From: Acidobacteriota bacterium
Lineage (GTDB): Bacteria; Acidobacteriota; Thermoanaerobaculia; Gp7-AA8
Assembly: GCA_019244185.1 (NCBI GenBank)
Contig: JAFATB010000006.1
Coordinates: 186,001 to 250,000, forward strand
Reading direction: 5' to 3'
Length of the DNA: 64,000 bases
Position 1 is the stretch's first letter. Each line of letters starts with the position of its first letter. The notes below the pieces were generated by a model. That model did no database searches. It was not told the origin of the DNA and saw only the letters and a list, made by a program, of their open reading frames with translations. This document shows positions 9,186-17,484 of the stretch, in pieces. The translations under genes were made by a program, and so were the position numbers.

Positions 9186-9616
9186 ACAGGAAGGAAGTAG
9201 AAGTGCAGGCGCAGGAACGACGCTACAAGAGCATCACGAGGGTTGACTCATCCCGTGTGCACGGATGGTTCGTCCGCGTCGTGCACAACGGAGACACGCA
9301 TCCCAAACTCTTCAGCGACGGCAAGCACGGTGGCCGCGCTGCTGCATTGGCGGCAGCCGTTCGCTGGAGGAACAAGACTGAGCGCGCCATCGGCAAACCG
9401 CGTACCGAACGGATCGTCGTGGCGCGTAAGGCGGGTGCCGGAGTTCGTCGCAAGATCAAAGACGGCAGGCCAGTGTACGAAGTCACCTGGAGTCCGCGGC
9501 CGAAGAAAGTCAGCCGCACCACGTTTTCGATCGCGCTTTACGGCGAACGCGGCGCGCGCGATCTCGCGCACGCTCTGCGTGCCGAAATGGAGCGCCGCTA
9601 CTACGGATATCGATAG
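9182..9616 (+). CDS. AP2-like DNA-binding-domain protein
   Basis: 144 aa; ITRVDSSRVHGWFVRVVHNGDTHPKLFSDGKHGGRAAALAAAVRWRNKT resembles bacterial/phage AP2-like domains; ATGA overlap with the preceding gene. Confidence 0.6.
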   Translation: MNRKEVEVQAQERRYKSITRVDSSRVHGWFVRVVHNGDTHPKLFSDGKHGGRAAALAAAVRWRNKTERAIGKPRTERIVVARKAGAGVRRKIKDGRPVYEVTWSPRPKKVSRTTFSIALYGERGARDLAHALRAEMERRYYGYR

Positions 9617-9618
9617 AG

Positions 9619-9924
9619 ATGAACGATACGAACTTCCTGGATCTCGTCGAGAGCATTCGCCAAGCGGGAAAGATTCATCGCGCGATGCGCCGTCATCACA
9701 AGACCCGCAGCATCGCGGCGGCACGTCGTCTGGCCGAGCGGTGGAGCCGGCCGATCGATCGATGGCCGAATGAACGCGTGCGCAAGGCATGGGTTGAACG
9801 CACGGCGCGCCTCCTCGCCGATACACCGCACCAGTGCTCATCCACCATTCATGGCTGCGGACACAAACGCCAGCTTCTCGGCAGGACGATTCAGGAACGA
9901 AGAGCTGATGAGCGGGACGATTGA
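9619..9924 (+). CDS. small hypothetical protein
   Basis: 101 aa, begins 2 nt after the AP2-like gene; basic helical N-terminus. Confidence 0.5.
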   Translation: MNDTNFLDLVESIRQAGKIHRAMRRHHKTRSIAAARRLAERWSRPIDRWPNERVRKAWVERTARLLADTPHQCSSTIHGCGHKRQLLGRTIQERRADERDD

Positions 9925-10435
9925 GAAGGCGCGAGCGGTCCTCGCGCAACTGGAACAGACCACCGACGTTCCACGCGACGAGACTGCAGCTGCCTTGCGC
10001 GAGCTCATCGCGCTTGCCGAGGGTGTCTTCGAAGACCTCGACGACTGCAACACCAGAATCGCTCGTGCGGCGAAGGCAATCGGCGCGACGGGTTGTCCGG
10101 TGGATCAGCTGAACGCCGTGGTGCGCTACACCGAGCGCGTGGCACCGCACTTTCGCTACATCGCGGCTTCCGGTGAGCTGATTCACCGGCAGCGTGACGA
10201 GAACGGACTTCTGTCAAGCGAGTTTGTCGGGCCTATCGAGATCCGCCGTAATCGCGACGGTTCGCTGGATGAAGTCGTCGCGCAGAACGTGTTCGTCCAC
10301 CTGGAGCAGATGGCCGACAACTCGTGCTGGATGGGCGTCAGCACGTCCGACAACGCACATCTCATCCACGTCAACTTCTACTCGGATCGAGCAATCGAAG
10401 CGGAAGCTGAGGATCAGCATGCGGAGGAAGAGTGA
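9908..10435 (+). CDS. hypothetical protein
   Basis: 175 aa from ATG 9908 (preferred over 9770): MSGTIEKARAVLAQLEQTTDVPRDETAAALRELIAL...HLEQMADNSCWMGVSTSDNAHLIHVNFYS. Confidence 0.65.
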   Translation: MSGTIEKARAVLAQLEQTTDVPRDETAAALRELIALAEGVFEDLDDCNTRIARAAKAIGATGCPVDQLNAVVRYTERVAPHFRYIAASGELIHRQRDENGLLSSEFVGPIEIRRNRDGSLDEVVAQNVFVHLEQMADNSCWMGVSTSDNAHLIHVNFYSDRAIEAEAEDQHAEEE

Positions 10436-10443
10436 TTGCCTTT

Positions 10444-11394
10444 TTACTTCTTCTTCGGAATCGTGCAGTCGAGAACAACCGGCGTGATGAAGAAGCCCTG
10501 CGGCCGGAAGTCCTCGGCCTGACGGGAGAGATGCGCCTCCATCTCCTCACGCGACCAGGAGTGGCACTGCTTCTTTCGTCCGTCCCCATCCGTCCAAGCT
10601 GAGGCACCGAACCAGGCCACGAGATAGATTCCGAATGGCGACGTCGAACTGCGCAGGTATTTCTCAACGAGCTGCGTTTCCATCGCGGTCGGCAAGTCGG
10701 TGTTCCAGCACCCCTTGACCTCGATCGTAACCACCAGCTTCGGATCGAGGTCGCGTCGCACGCCGCGCCCCACGGCTTCGATCTTGATGTCGGTGAAGAA
10801 ACGGTCGAAGACCTCCACTTCCTTGTTGGTGACCAAGTGCGGAAGCGCCAAATCGTCGTTCAGGAACCTGCGAATCCAGTCTCGAACTGCTCCCTCGTCC
10901 TTGGGTTGATCGTCATCCCACAGATACTTGGCCGTCGGGTCCTCGCTGTGTAGCTGCGCCTGCAGCCGCTGAAGCGACTCGATCACGACCTCCACGAGTC
11001 GCTCCGCATTCTGCACAACGCGGTTTCTTCGATCTGTCGCCAGCGCGAACAGCTCTTCCGGAGCGGGCGGAGTCCACGAATGCGTCTGTCGTTCCTCCTC
11101 CGCCATCATGATGAACTGGTCGTGAATGCGGTTCGGAAACGCGGCTTGGATGCGCCGCAGTTCGTCGACCCTTCCACGCTTGCGGAGAACGTTCAGCACC
11201 TCACTGATCGCGAGGCCGACCTGAGACTCCAGGCCCAGCTCCTCCTGCGCGCGACGCGTGTACAACCAGATCACGAGGTCAGCGATCTCGGAGTCTTTCA
11301 GCCTCGCGATGAATTCGCTGATTTGATCGGGGCCGAGGAGCGATTCGATGAGCTCCTGGCCGGTGTCACCGGCGATACGAACAAACGGCCACAC
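10444..11394 (-). CDS. PD-(D/E)XK nuclease-like protein
   Basis: 316 aa; FFTDIKIEAVGRG...PKLVVTIEVKGCWN...METQLVEKYL...FGIYLVAWF matches a D...ExK nuclease pattern after an ~190-aa helical N-terminus; GTG start. Confidence 0.6.
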   Translation of the reverse strand: MWPFVRIAGDTGQELIESLLGPDQISEFIARLKDSEIADLVIWLYTRRAQEELGLESQVGLAISEVLNVLRKRGRVDELRRIQAAFPNRIHDQFIMMAEEERQTHSWTPPAPEELFALATDRRNRVVQNAERLVEVVIESLQRLQAQLHSEDPTAKYLWDDDQPKDEGAVRDWIRRFLNDDLALPHLVTNKEVEVFDRFFTDIKIEAVGRGVRRDLDPKLVVTIEVKGCWNTDLPTAMETQLVEKYLRSSTSPFGIYLVAWFGASAWTDGDGRKKQCHSWSREEMEAHLSRQAEDFRPQGFFITPVVLDCTIPKKK

Positions 11395-11773
11395 CGACGG
11401 GTGGTGGTTTACTTTGAACCTTTACTTGTAACAGGCCACGCGCCAGTTACAACCTACATTGAAACGTGGGTGGTGCCACCGTGGGAGTAACCCAGACATG
11501 CAGATGGGAACGTGGAGGTTTGGCTTCACCTGCGCTCGGCTCAAGACCGAGCCGCACCAGACCCCACCACACAACCCGTCCGCTCTTGCAATCGGTGGCA
11601 CCGCCCAACCTTGAGACCTACATTGGAGATGGGGAGCGTGCGCATGAGTTAACCAGACTCAGACACTGAGCGGAGCGAGAGGTTGGGCACGCACCGGATT
11701 CCAGACCCGGCAGCACCCAGCGCTCGCATTACCCGTGTTTTGGCAATGCGCACGTTCCCCGACCTCAACCTGT

Positions 11774-11947
11774 TTACTTTCTGGATGGGTCCGGTTTGGT
11801 ACGTCGCTTGCTCTTTGGGAGGGCAGCGCGTTGACGTAGCACATCCCGGTCGGACACCGGTTTCGGACCAGTTTCGGTGTGTTCGATTACTACATCCAGA
11901 ACAGCGCGTGCTGCCTTGATCGGATCACCCCGTGATTTCGACTTCAT
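11774..11947 (-). CDS. small basic hypothetical protein
   Basis: MKSKSRGDPIKAARAVLDVVIEHTETGPKPVSDRDVLRQRAALPKSKRR...; overlaps the end of the next upstream gene. Confidence 0.4.
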   Translation of the reverse strand: MKSKSRGDPIKAARAVLDVVIEHTETGPKPVSDRDVLRQRAALPKSKRRTKPDPSRK

Positions 11948-12248
11948 TGGTTCCTCGCTCACAGTCTGTAATTCTGTCTTCGAGCACGCTCAACCAGTCT
12001 TCCAAATCGTTCAACCTTGCTCCCAGACTGCTAAGCCGGGCTTCCAAACGGTACTGTTCTTGTTGTTTGTCCGCTGACTGGATCGATGCATGTTCTACCC
12101 ATAACCAAGCAAGCCACAACATCACGCCGGTTGTCAGCATGAACAGCGAGGCCAGCTTGCCTAGATAGATCAACTGCCTGCGACTGGCAGCAAACACCAC
12201 AACCGCCACCACACCGCACAGCACGTACACCCACCAGCGCGCCCTCAT
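11925..12248 (-). CDS. small membrane protein with C-terminal coiled coil
   Basis: Two hydrophobic segments (VYVLCGVVAVVVFAAS; LASLFMLTTGVMLWLAWLW), then RLEARLSSLGARLNDLEDWLSVLEDRI. ATG at 12248 overlaps the lipoprotein stop. Confidence 0.6.
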   Translation of the reverse strand: MRARWWVYVLCGVVAVVVFAASRRQLIYLGKLASLFMLTTGVMLWLAWLWVEHASIQSADKQQEQYRLEARLSSLGARLNDLEDWLSVLEDRITDCERGTNEVEITG

Positions 12249-12547
12249 GGCGTCGCCGCCACACACCTGAACTGCACCTCCGCCTTTGGATAGTTGCCGA
12301 ACATGTACGGTGAATGACCGGTGAGAGTGTTCACCACCTGTAACATCTTCCCGTGTTCCGCGCAGAACCGACTCGCTTGCAAGGTGATGTCGGCAGTAAT
12401 CGAGTCTGAACCGATAAACCCTGTGGCTCCACGCTTATAAATCCTGTACATGTCCGTGCCGGGCAGCGCAACCACGCCCGTGGTTGAGCCGCATCCCGCG
12501 AGCATCAGCACGGCCTTTGCCACCATACGACGAAAGTGACGGTTCAT
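12245..12547 (-). CDS. small lipoprotein-like protein
   Basis: 100 aa from ATG 12547: MNRHFRRMVAKAVLMLAGCGSTTG (LAGC lipobox) ... GNYPKAEVQFRCVAATP. Confidence 0.6.
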   Translation of the reverse strand: MNRHFRRMVAKAVLMLAGCGSTTGVVALPGTDMYRIYKRGATGFIGSDSITADITLQASRFCAEHGKMLQVVNTLTGHSPYMFGNYPKAEVQFRCVAATP

Positions 12548-12636
12548 GCGGTTTGCCTCCATTCGCTCTGATACCCATAGAATGGATACCGAAAGCATGG
12601 AAAGCAAGCGCTTAACACGAACAACACTTTCGCCGA

Positions 12637-12882
12637 ATGGCGGCGCGGAGCCCAGCGGTACAGTTAGTTGGAGCACGATTGAGGGAGTTGCGGAAGTCTC
12701 GCGGACTCTCACAGGAACAACTCGGCCATCTATGCGGACTCGACCGTAACTACGTCGGTCAAATCGAGCGAGGCAACCGCAACCCTTGTTTGGACAACAT
12801 CGTGAAACTGGCAAAGGCGCTCGGCGTAACACCCGCAGACCTGTTCAGCCGGTTCGACCTCGACACGATGAGGGATGTATAA
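12637..12882 (+). CDS. XRE-family HTH regulator
   Basis: 81 aa; LRELRKSRGLSQEQLGHLCGLDRNYVGQIERGNRNPCLDNIVKLAKALGVTPADLF. Confidence 0.9.
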   Translation: MAARSPAVQLVGARLRELRKSRGLSQEQLGHLCGLDRNYVGQIERGNRNPCLDNIVKLAKALGVTPADLFSRFDLDTMRDV

Positions 12883-13008
12883 GGGGAATGGGGGTAACTG
12901 GGGCGCGTCCGAACCGCGCTGATGGGAACCGAAGTAGGCGTCAGTTTGTGGAACTGACCAGCCACGCCTCTCAGTACCTGTGACACCAGTTGCCCCCATT
13001 CCCCTTAT
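12879..13008. repeat. IR-bounded 130-bp element (23-bp arms, 1 mismatch)
   Basis: Arms ATAAGGGGAATGGGGGTAACTGG (12879-12901) and CCAGTTGCCCCCATTCCCCTTAT (12986-13008); 84-nt spacer with internal hairpins (AGGCGT...ACGCCT, GTCAGTT...AACTGAC, GCGCG...CGCGC). Confidence 0.75.
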
Positions 13009-13152
13009 CGTTTGAATCCCACCTCGGCGCGTGTATGCCCACGGCAACAGCGCCATCAACCACTACATTCCTGTGGAATACCACCGATCCGGCCATCCGA
13101 CCGGTGTCAAGTCTGGCGTATCCACGTTACGACTCACATTGTAGGTAAGCAT

Positions 13153-13963
13153 ATGAGGAGACTGCCTAAATCCACCCGCACCAGAATTCTTGCTGCTCTC
13201 GTCGAAGGTAATTCCATTGCATCCACCTGCCGACTGGTGGGTGTGGCCAAGCTCACCGTACTGCGGCTACTGGAGGAAGTCGGTGAAGCGTGTACGGCAT
13301 TCAGCGACCGGTTCATTACCGGCATTGAATCGCCGCACGTACAGGTGGACGAGATGTGGGGGTTCTGTCAGCAGAAACAGAAGAACGTATCCCCGGAGAA
13401 TGCGGGCGTTCTGGGGTATGGCAACGTCTGGACCTACATCGCAATAGACTCACGGTCCAAACTGGTAATCACGTGGCGTGTGCGGGCATCGTAACGAGCA
13501 GACCACACGTGACTTCCTGCATGACTTGGCGTCCCGGCTGACTGGACCCGTTACGCTCTCTACTGACGGGTTCATGGGATACGTCAATGCGATACCGGAA
13601 GCGTTTGACGGAACGCTGAACTACGGGGCTGTGGAGAAACTGTACGAGCGTAACCGGTACGTCGGTGCGAACTACACGAACCGAGTGGGAAACCCGTCGA
13701 AGATATCCACGTCCCTCATCGAGCGCCAGAACCTCACGGTGAGAATGTCAAACCGGCGCATGACGCGCAAGACGAACGGTTTCTCGAAGAAACTGTCCAA
13801 CCACATCTACCAGCTGGCAATCAACTTCGTCTACTACAACTTCGTCCGCACTCACGCCACCATCAAGACGACACCAGCGCTTGCAGCCGGGATCATCGAC
13901 TACCAGTTGTCGCTTGCCGATATGACCGAGTTGGCAATCTGGAGCGATGTGCAGGCGGCGTAA
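13153..13963 (+). mobile_element. IS1-like DDE transposase, apparently frame-shifted
   Basis: Frame 1 (to 13494): MRRLPKSTRTRILAALVEGNSIASTCRLVGVAKLTVLRLLEEVG...VQVDEMWGFCQQKQKNVSPENAG...NVWTYIAIDSRSKLVITWRV. Frame 2 (13478-13963): GHRNEQTTRDFLHDLASRL...LSTDGFMGYVNAI...STSLIERQNLTVRMSNRRMTRKTNGFSKK...YYNFVRTHATIKTTPALAAG. The two halves are continuous if one base near 13486-13490 is removed. Confidence 0.85.
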
Positions 13964-14084
13964 ACAGGCACAATTACGCAGGCTGTCCCAATGGTCGGTA
14001 CCGTTGCGGGATTTACACTCCCGGTAGGCTCGCTGCCGTTGCCAGCGATGGGGTTCAACTCCCACAGCCTCCGCAAACCCAGTC

Positions 14085-14231
14085 TAACAGGTGGGGTGAG
14101 TGGAACCATCCAAACTCGCGGTGACGACTACTGCTTGCGGGACGACTTTCCGAACGTCGGCGGCAGTTGTACGTCTGTGACACTTTGGCGAACGGATTTG
14201 GTTTGGATGGTTCCACTCACCCCACCTGTTA
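14085..14231. repeat. IR-bounded 147-bp element (31-bp perfect arms), MITE-like
   Basis: TAACAGGTGGGGTGAGTGGAACCATCCAAAC (14085-14115) and its exact reverse complement (14201-14231); 85-nt spacer. Confidence 0.85.
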
Positions 14232-14267
14232 TGTGCAGACTGCGTTATTTGCTATACTCTCAACCCC

Positions 14268-14594
14268 ATGACGGTCGAAGAGATACGCGTACAGAAAGCA
14301 CTGGCGATGTTGGAAGTGGAAGAGGCCGAGACCGCCCACGCTGCTGCCAGTGAGCACGCCCACGAGTTGCAAGTGGCAACTAGTGAGGCGATCAGTACTG
14401 CCCTCGATATTGCCCGTCGTTTGCCTGTGCAGGTGGATCGACTGCGCGAGACGTTGGCAGGGATTGATCTGGACGGGCTGTCAGAGGCACAGACGCAGGC
14501 CGAACGGTTTCTTGGTGCCGCTGCGGCCGCCCGAGTGAAACTGCGCGAGTTTCAACTACCCGGACGACCTGTTACAAGTGGATGGGGAAAGTAA
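14268..14594 (+). CDS. small coiled-coil protein
   Basis: 108 aa, Ala/Glu-rich heptads (KALAMLEVEEAETAHAAASEHAHELQVATSEAISTALDIARRLPVQVDRLRETL). Confidence 0.5.
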   Translation: MTVEEIRVQKALAMLEVEEAETAHAAASEHAHELQVATSEAISTALDIARRLPVQVDRLRETLAGIDLDGLSEAQTQAERFLGAAAAARVKLREFQLPGRPVTSGWGK

Positions 14595-14642
14595 ACCAGT
14601 ACCCGATAACCTGCACCGGTGTGAGTTGGCCGCGTTCGGCCG

Positions 14643-14978
14643 CAACGTGCATTGTAGCGACGGCAATCTCTCGCGTTTTCAGATACCAAACCCAGGTCTA
14701 TCGGTGAAGATCATCAAGGATGATGACCGTCGAACGCCCACCGGTATTCATGAAACTGCCAAACTTCTTTTTCGCCCACCCCAGCGCCGATCCCGCAAAC
14801 GCTTTGAAATACCGAGCGTCGTGTTCTGGCACTGCTCGCCGACCGGATCGCGGCCATTAACCGGGTCGCCGCCCGCAAATGTGTAAGGCGTTGAAGAGTC
14901 TTGATAATTCGGATCCGGCGGCACGAATGTGCCGGTCAAGGAATCCAGCCACCGCTCCCTTGCAGACACGCTAGCCAC
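14643..14978 (-). pseudogene. orphan RHS core end + tip remnant
   Basis: RERWLDSLTGTFVPPDPNYQDSSTPYTFAGGDPVNGRDPVG parallels RERWFDAGRGAFLSPDPLGYVDASNLYTFAGGDPVNDRDPSG of the main RHS. After a frame change it reads YFKAFAGSALGWAKKKFGSFMNTGGRSTVIILDD, similar to GEGAWQWAKGAFVGFMNFGGDQTVKLIDT of the main gene. Confidence 0.75.
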
Positions 14979-15003
14979 TTGACTGCATACAATCGCGGCT
15001 CCG

Positions 15004-15540
15004 CTAAAATCGACTACTTCGGCGGTTGCGTTGCATTATTTTGCGGTTCCGCGCTGCGGTGTAGTCTTTACCGTGGTCAACAGAAGGCGAATCTGAAATA
15101 TCCGAATATGGGCCGTCGGCAGCCATCTCAGGGAAGGCACGCACCGGCACTTCTACGCCTCGGACCTGTGTTACGGGCTCATATTCCACAGGTGCAAACA
15201 TCATCGGTATAAAGTCCGTGGCGAAGAATGTTCCCACTGCTATGGCGCGACTGCGATCCGCAGCCGTGATGGTCGTGAAGCCCTGGCCAGGAACGTACAG
15301 GATCTCGCCGTCTGCATCAGCGCGTGCAACCGCCGCTTCGAACGTCGCGATGTCGTTGACCATCGTCCGCTTCGCGAGTTCGTAATATTCTGTCGTGACG
15401 GTCAAATCGGCCATCTGCGTTTCGTAATCGCCGCCAATCGCGCCGCTCGTGTCGTACCACTTCCGCGCTACTGGCACACGAAGCGGCTGCCTGAACGACC
15501 TACGTTCGGTTCTCGTGAAATCGTCATAGACCTTCTTACC
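15004..15540 (-). pseudogene. hypothetical cassette between RHS fragments
   Basis: Protein-like LTVTTEYYELAKRTMVNDIATFEAAVARADADGEILYVPGQGFTTITAADRSRAIAVGTFFATDFIPMMFAPVEYEPV; no independent start. Confidence 0.35.
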
Positions 15541-15564
15541 GCGCCCTTTCAGCATCGCGAACCG

Positions 15565-16733
15565 CTCGCGTTTGCGTGGCGTCGACTTTCGTCTGCGCCG
15601 CGTCATGCGGCCGTTCGCCGTGTAGCTCGCCTGCGCGACTCGCCGATGAGCGTGCCGACCGCGCGTAGGTCTTGACGCTCTTCGGGTTGCCCCAGTCGTC
15701 GAAGTCGGTGACGGTCTTCACGCCGTTCGGAGCGAGCGACGACGTCGCGCGGCCGTGGACGTCGTACGCGACGGCGCTCGCGCTGTGGTTGTCGGCCGAG
15801 TAGACGAGGTTGCCCGCGAGGTCGTACGCGTACTGTTCGACGATCGGCGTGCCGCCGGTGGTCGTGGTGCGCTTCGCGATTCGTCCGAGCCCATCCAGTT
15901 CTTCCGTGACCACCGCGCCGCCGGGCAGCATGCGCACGATCTTGCGATTGGTGAGGTCGTAGTCGGTGGTCGTGGTGACGGAGGTGAGGCCCTCGCCCAC
16001 CGCGACGTTGTTCGTCGTCGACTGCTTCACGCGACCGAGCGGGTCGTACGCGAGCGACGTGGTCACGCTGTGGCCGTCCTGCTTGTGCGTGGTCTCGGTG
16101 AGGCGTCCGTTGAGGTCGTACTTGGACGACTCCTCGAGCGAGAGCGACGGGCCGGTGGTGACGCTCGACACCGGACGGCGCCAGCCGTCGAGGTTCGTGA
16201 GCGTCGAGACGCCGCGCTCCTCGTCGACCTTGATCTGATCGGGCCCCGGATACGCGAACTTCGTCTGCAGGCCGGAGGCATCGACGAGCTCCGGCATCGC
16301 GCGCGCGTACTCCGGCGCGGTGGCGTCGCGGAACTTGTAGCTGACTGACGCGTTGCCGCCGGCGTCGGTGCCGCCCGTGCTCGTGACGGTTTTCGGCTGG
16401 CCGTACGCGTCGACTTCGACCGTCGTCGTGATGGCGTCGTTCGTGGCCGCGACGCTCTTCTTCATCGCGCTCGGCTCGGAGGTATGGATCGTGTCGCTGC
16501 CGATGCTGACGCTCTCGAGATACGCGGGACGCGGATTCGACGATGCGTCGTCGTAGCCGAAGGTCCGCTTGATCGGCGTCGCGCCGCTGCCGCTCGTTTC
16601 GCTGGTGAAGAGCACGAAGCCGGGCGCGCCGGGCTCGATCGATTTGTAGGTGTTCGTCGTCGTGCGGATCGTGCTCGTGGCGCCGATGCCGAGAGCTCGC
16701 TTCGTCGTTTGTCGTCCTTTGAGCATGCGCCGC
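15565..16733 (-). pseudogene. duplicated RHS-repeat fragment
   Basis: Track ORF 15536..16726 is near-identical to residues encoded at ~22190-23376 of the giant RHS gene, with small indels and point differences. Confidence 0.9.
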
Positions 16734-16740
16734 GGCCTTC

Positions 16741-17271
16741 CTAATTCAAGTCGTACTCTGCGCCCGAACGAACGCTCGCTGTAAATCGGACGCCGCTTTC
16801 CATTAACTCTTTGCTGATGGTCCGACGTAATAGGATTTCACCTTTGAAAAGCGGCGTTTGATTTCTCGCTCGAACGATTTTGAAGGGCGCCAAAGCGTTC
16901 GCGTCGTCAGTTGCGGTACCGACTTGACCCTGATGACGGCAACGTCGCCGAACCGACCGCCTGACTGATGACCACCGTTGCCGGATTCTGCATTTGATCG
17001 ATTGCACACTTCACTCCGCCACGCCGCTGCGGCACTTCACGGATATTGATCCGCTGGGTCGCAGCCGCGACGAGGTAACTCCGCTCCTGTGCTTGATCAC
17101 CTTTCTGCGCGACTCCGAATGACTCGATAGTTCGACGGAGTTCGCGGTAAACAGTTCCGGCTTATCGAACAACCCGGTAAGAACATACTGCAGTCGTTGC
17201 TCGGCTTCGATCGCAGCCGCTGCCGTTTTCAAGTCTTCATTCACCGCGAAGAACACGATCGATTTGCTCAT
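16741..17271 (-). pseudogene. degenerate immunity-protein-like gene
   Basis: MSKSIVFFAVNEDLKTAAAAIEAEQRLQYVLTGLFDKPELFTANSVELSS; with frame changes continues ...VPQRRGGVKCAIDQMQNPATVVIS...IKRRFSKVKSYYVGPSA...KELMESGVRFTASVRSGAEYDLN. Confidence 0.6.
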
Positions 17272-17280
17272 CTCACCTCA

Positions 17281-17484
17281 CTACTGTTTCGGCTTCGGAA
17301 TCAACACCAGGTGATCACCCGGCTTTGCTGGCGAATGCGCGTCGCGCTTGGTGGCTTCGCGTGTTGTTGGCGTGATCCCATCCGCACGCGTATCCACGGT
17401 GTTGATCCGGAGCGTCCGACCGTTCTTCGTGGCCGTGATGTCACGCCATGACGAACCGCGTCGCGCTCCTCCGGGTCCAGGCAA
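17281..17484 (-). pseudogene. displaced RHS toxin-tip C-terminal remnant
   Basis: WRDITATKNGRTLRINTVDTRADGITPTTREATKRDAHSPAKPGDHLVLIPKPKQ; lies directly upstream, in the minus orientation, of the immunity-like remnant. Confidence 0.5.

Noticed and set aside
9248-10186. Minus-strand 312-aa ORF
   Set aside because: Antisense to the compact plus-strand cassette; irregular Cys/Arg-rich composition; the plus frames are better supported.
14085-14231. Interpretation as a simple transcription terminator
   Set aside because: The 85-nt loop is far too long and there is no T-run; element or structured-RNA explanations fit better.
15755-16744. Plus-strand ORFs in the RHS duplicate
   Set aside because: Shadow ORFs of the minus-strand RHS fragment; they mirror those at 22-23 kb.
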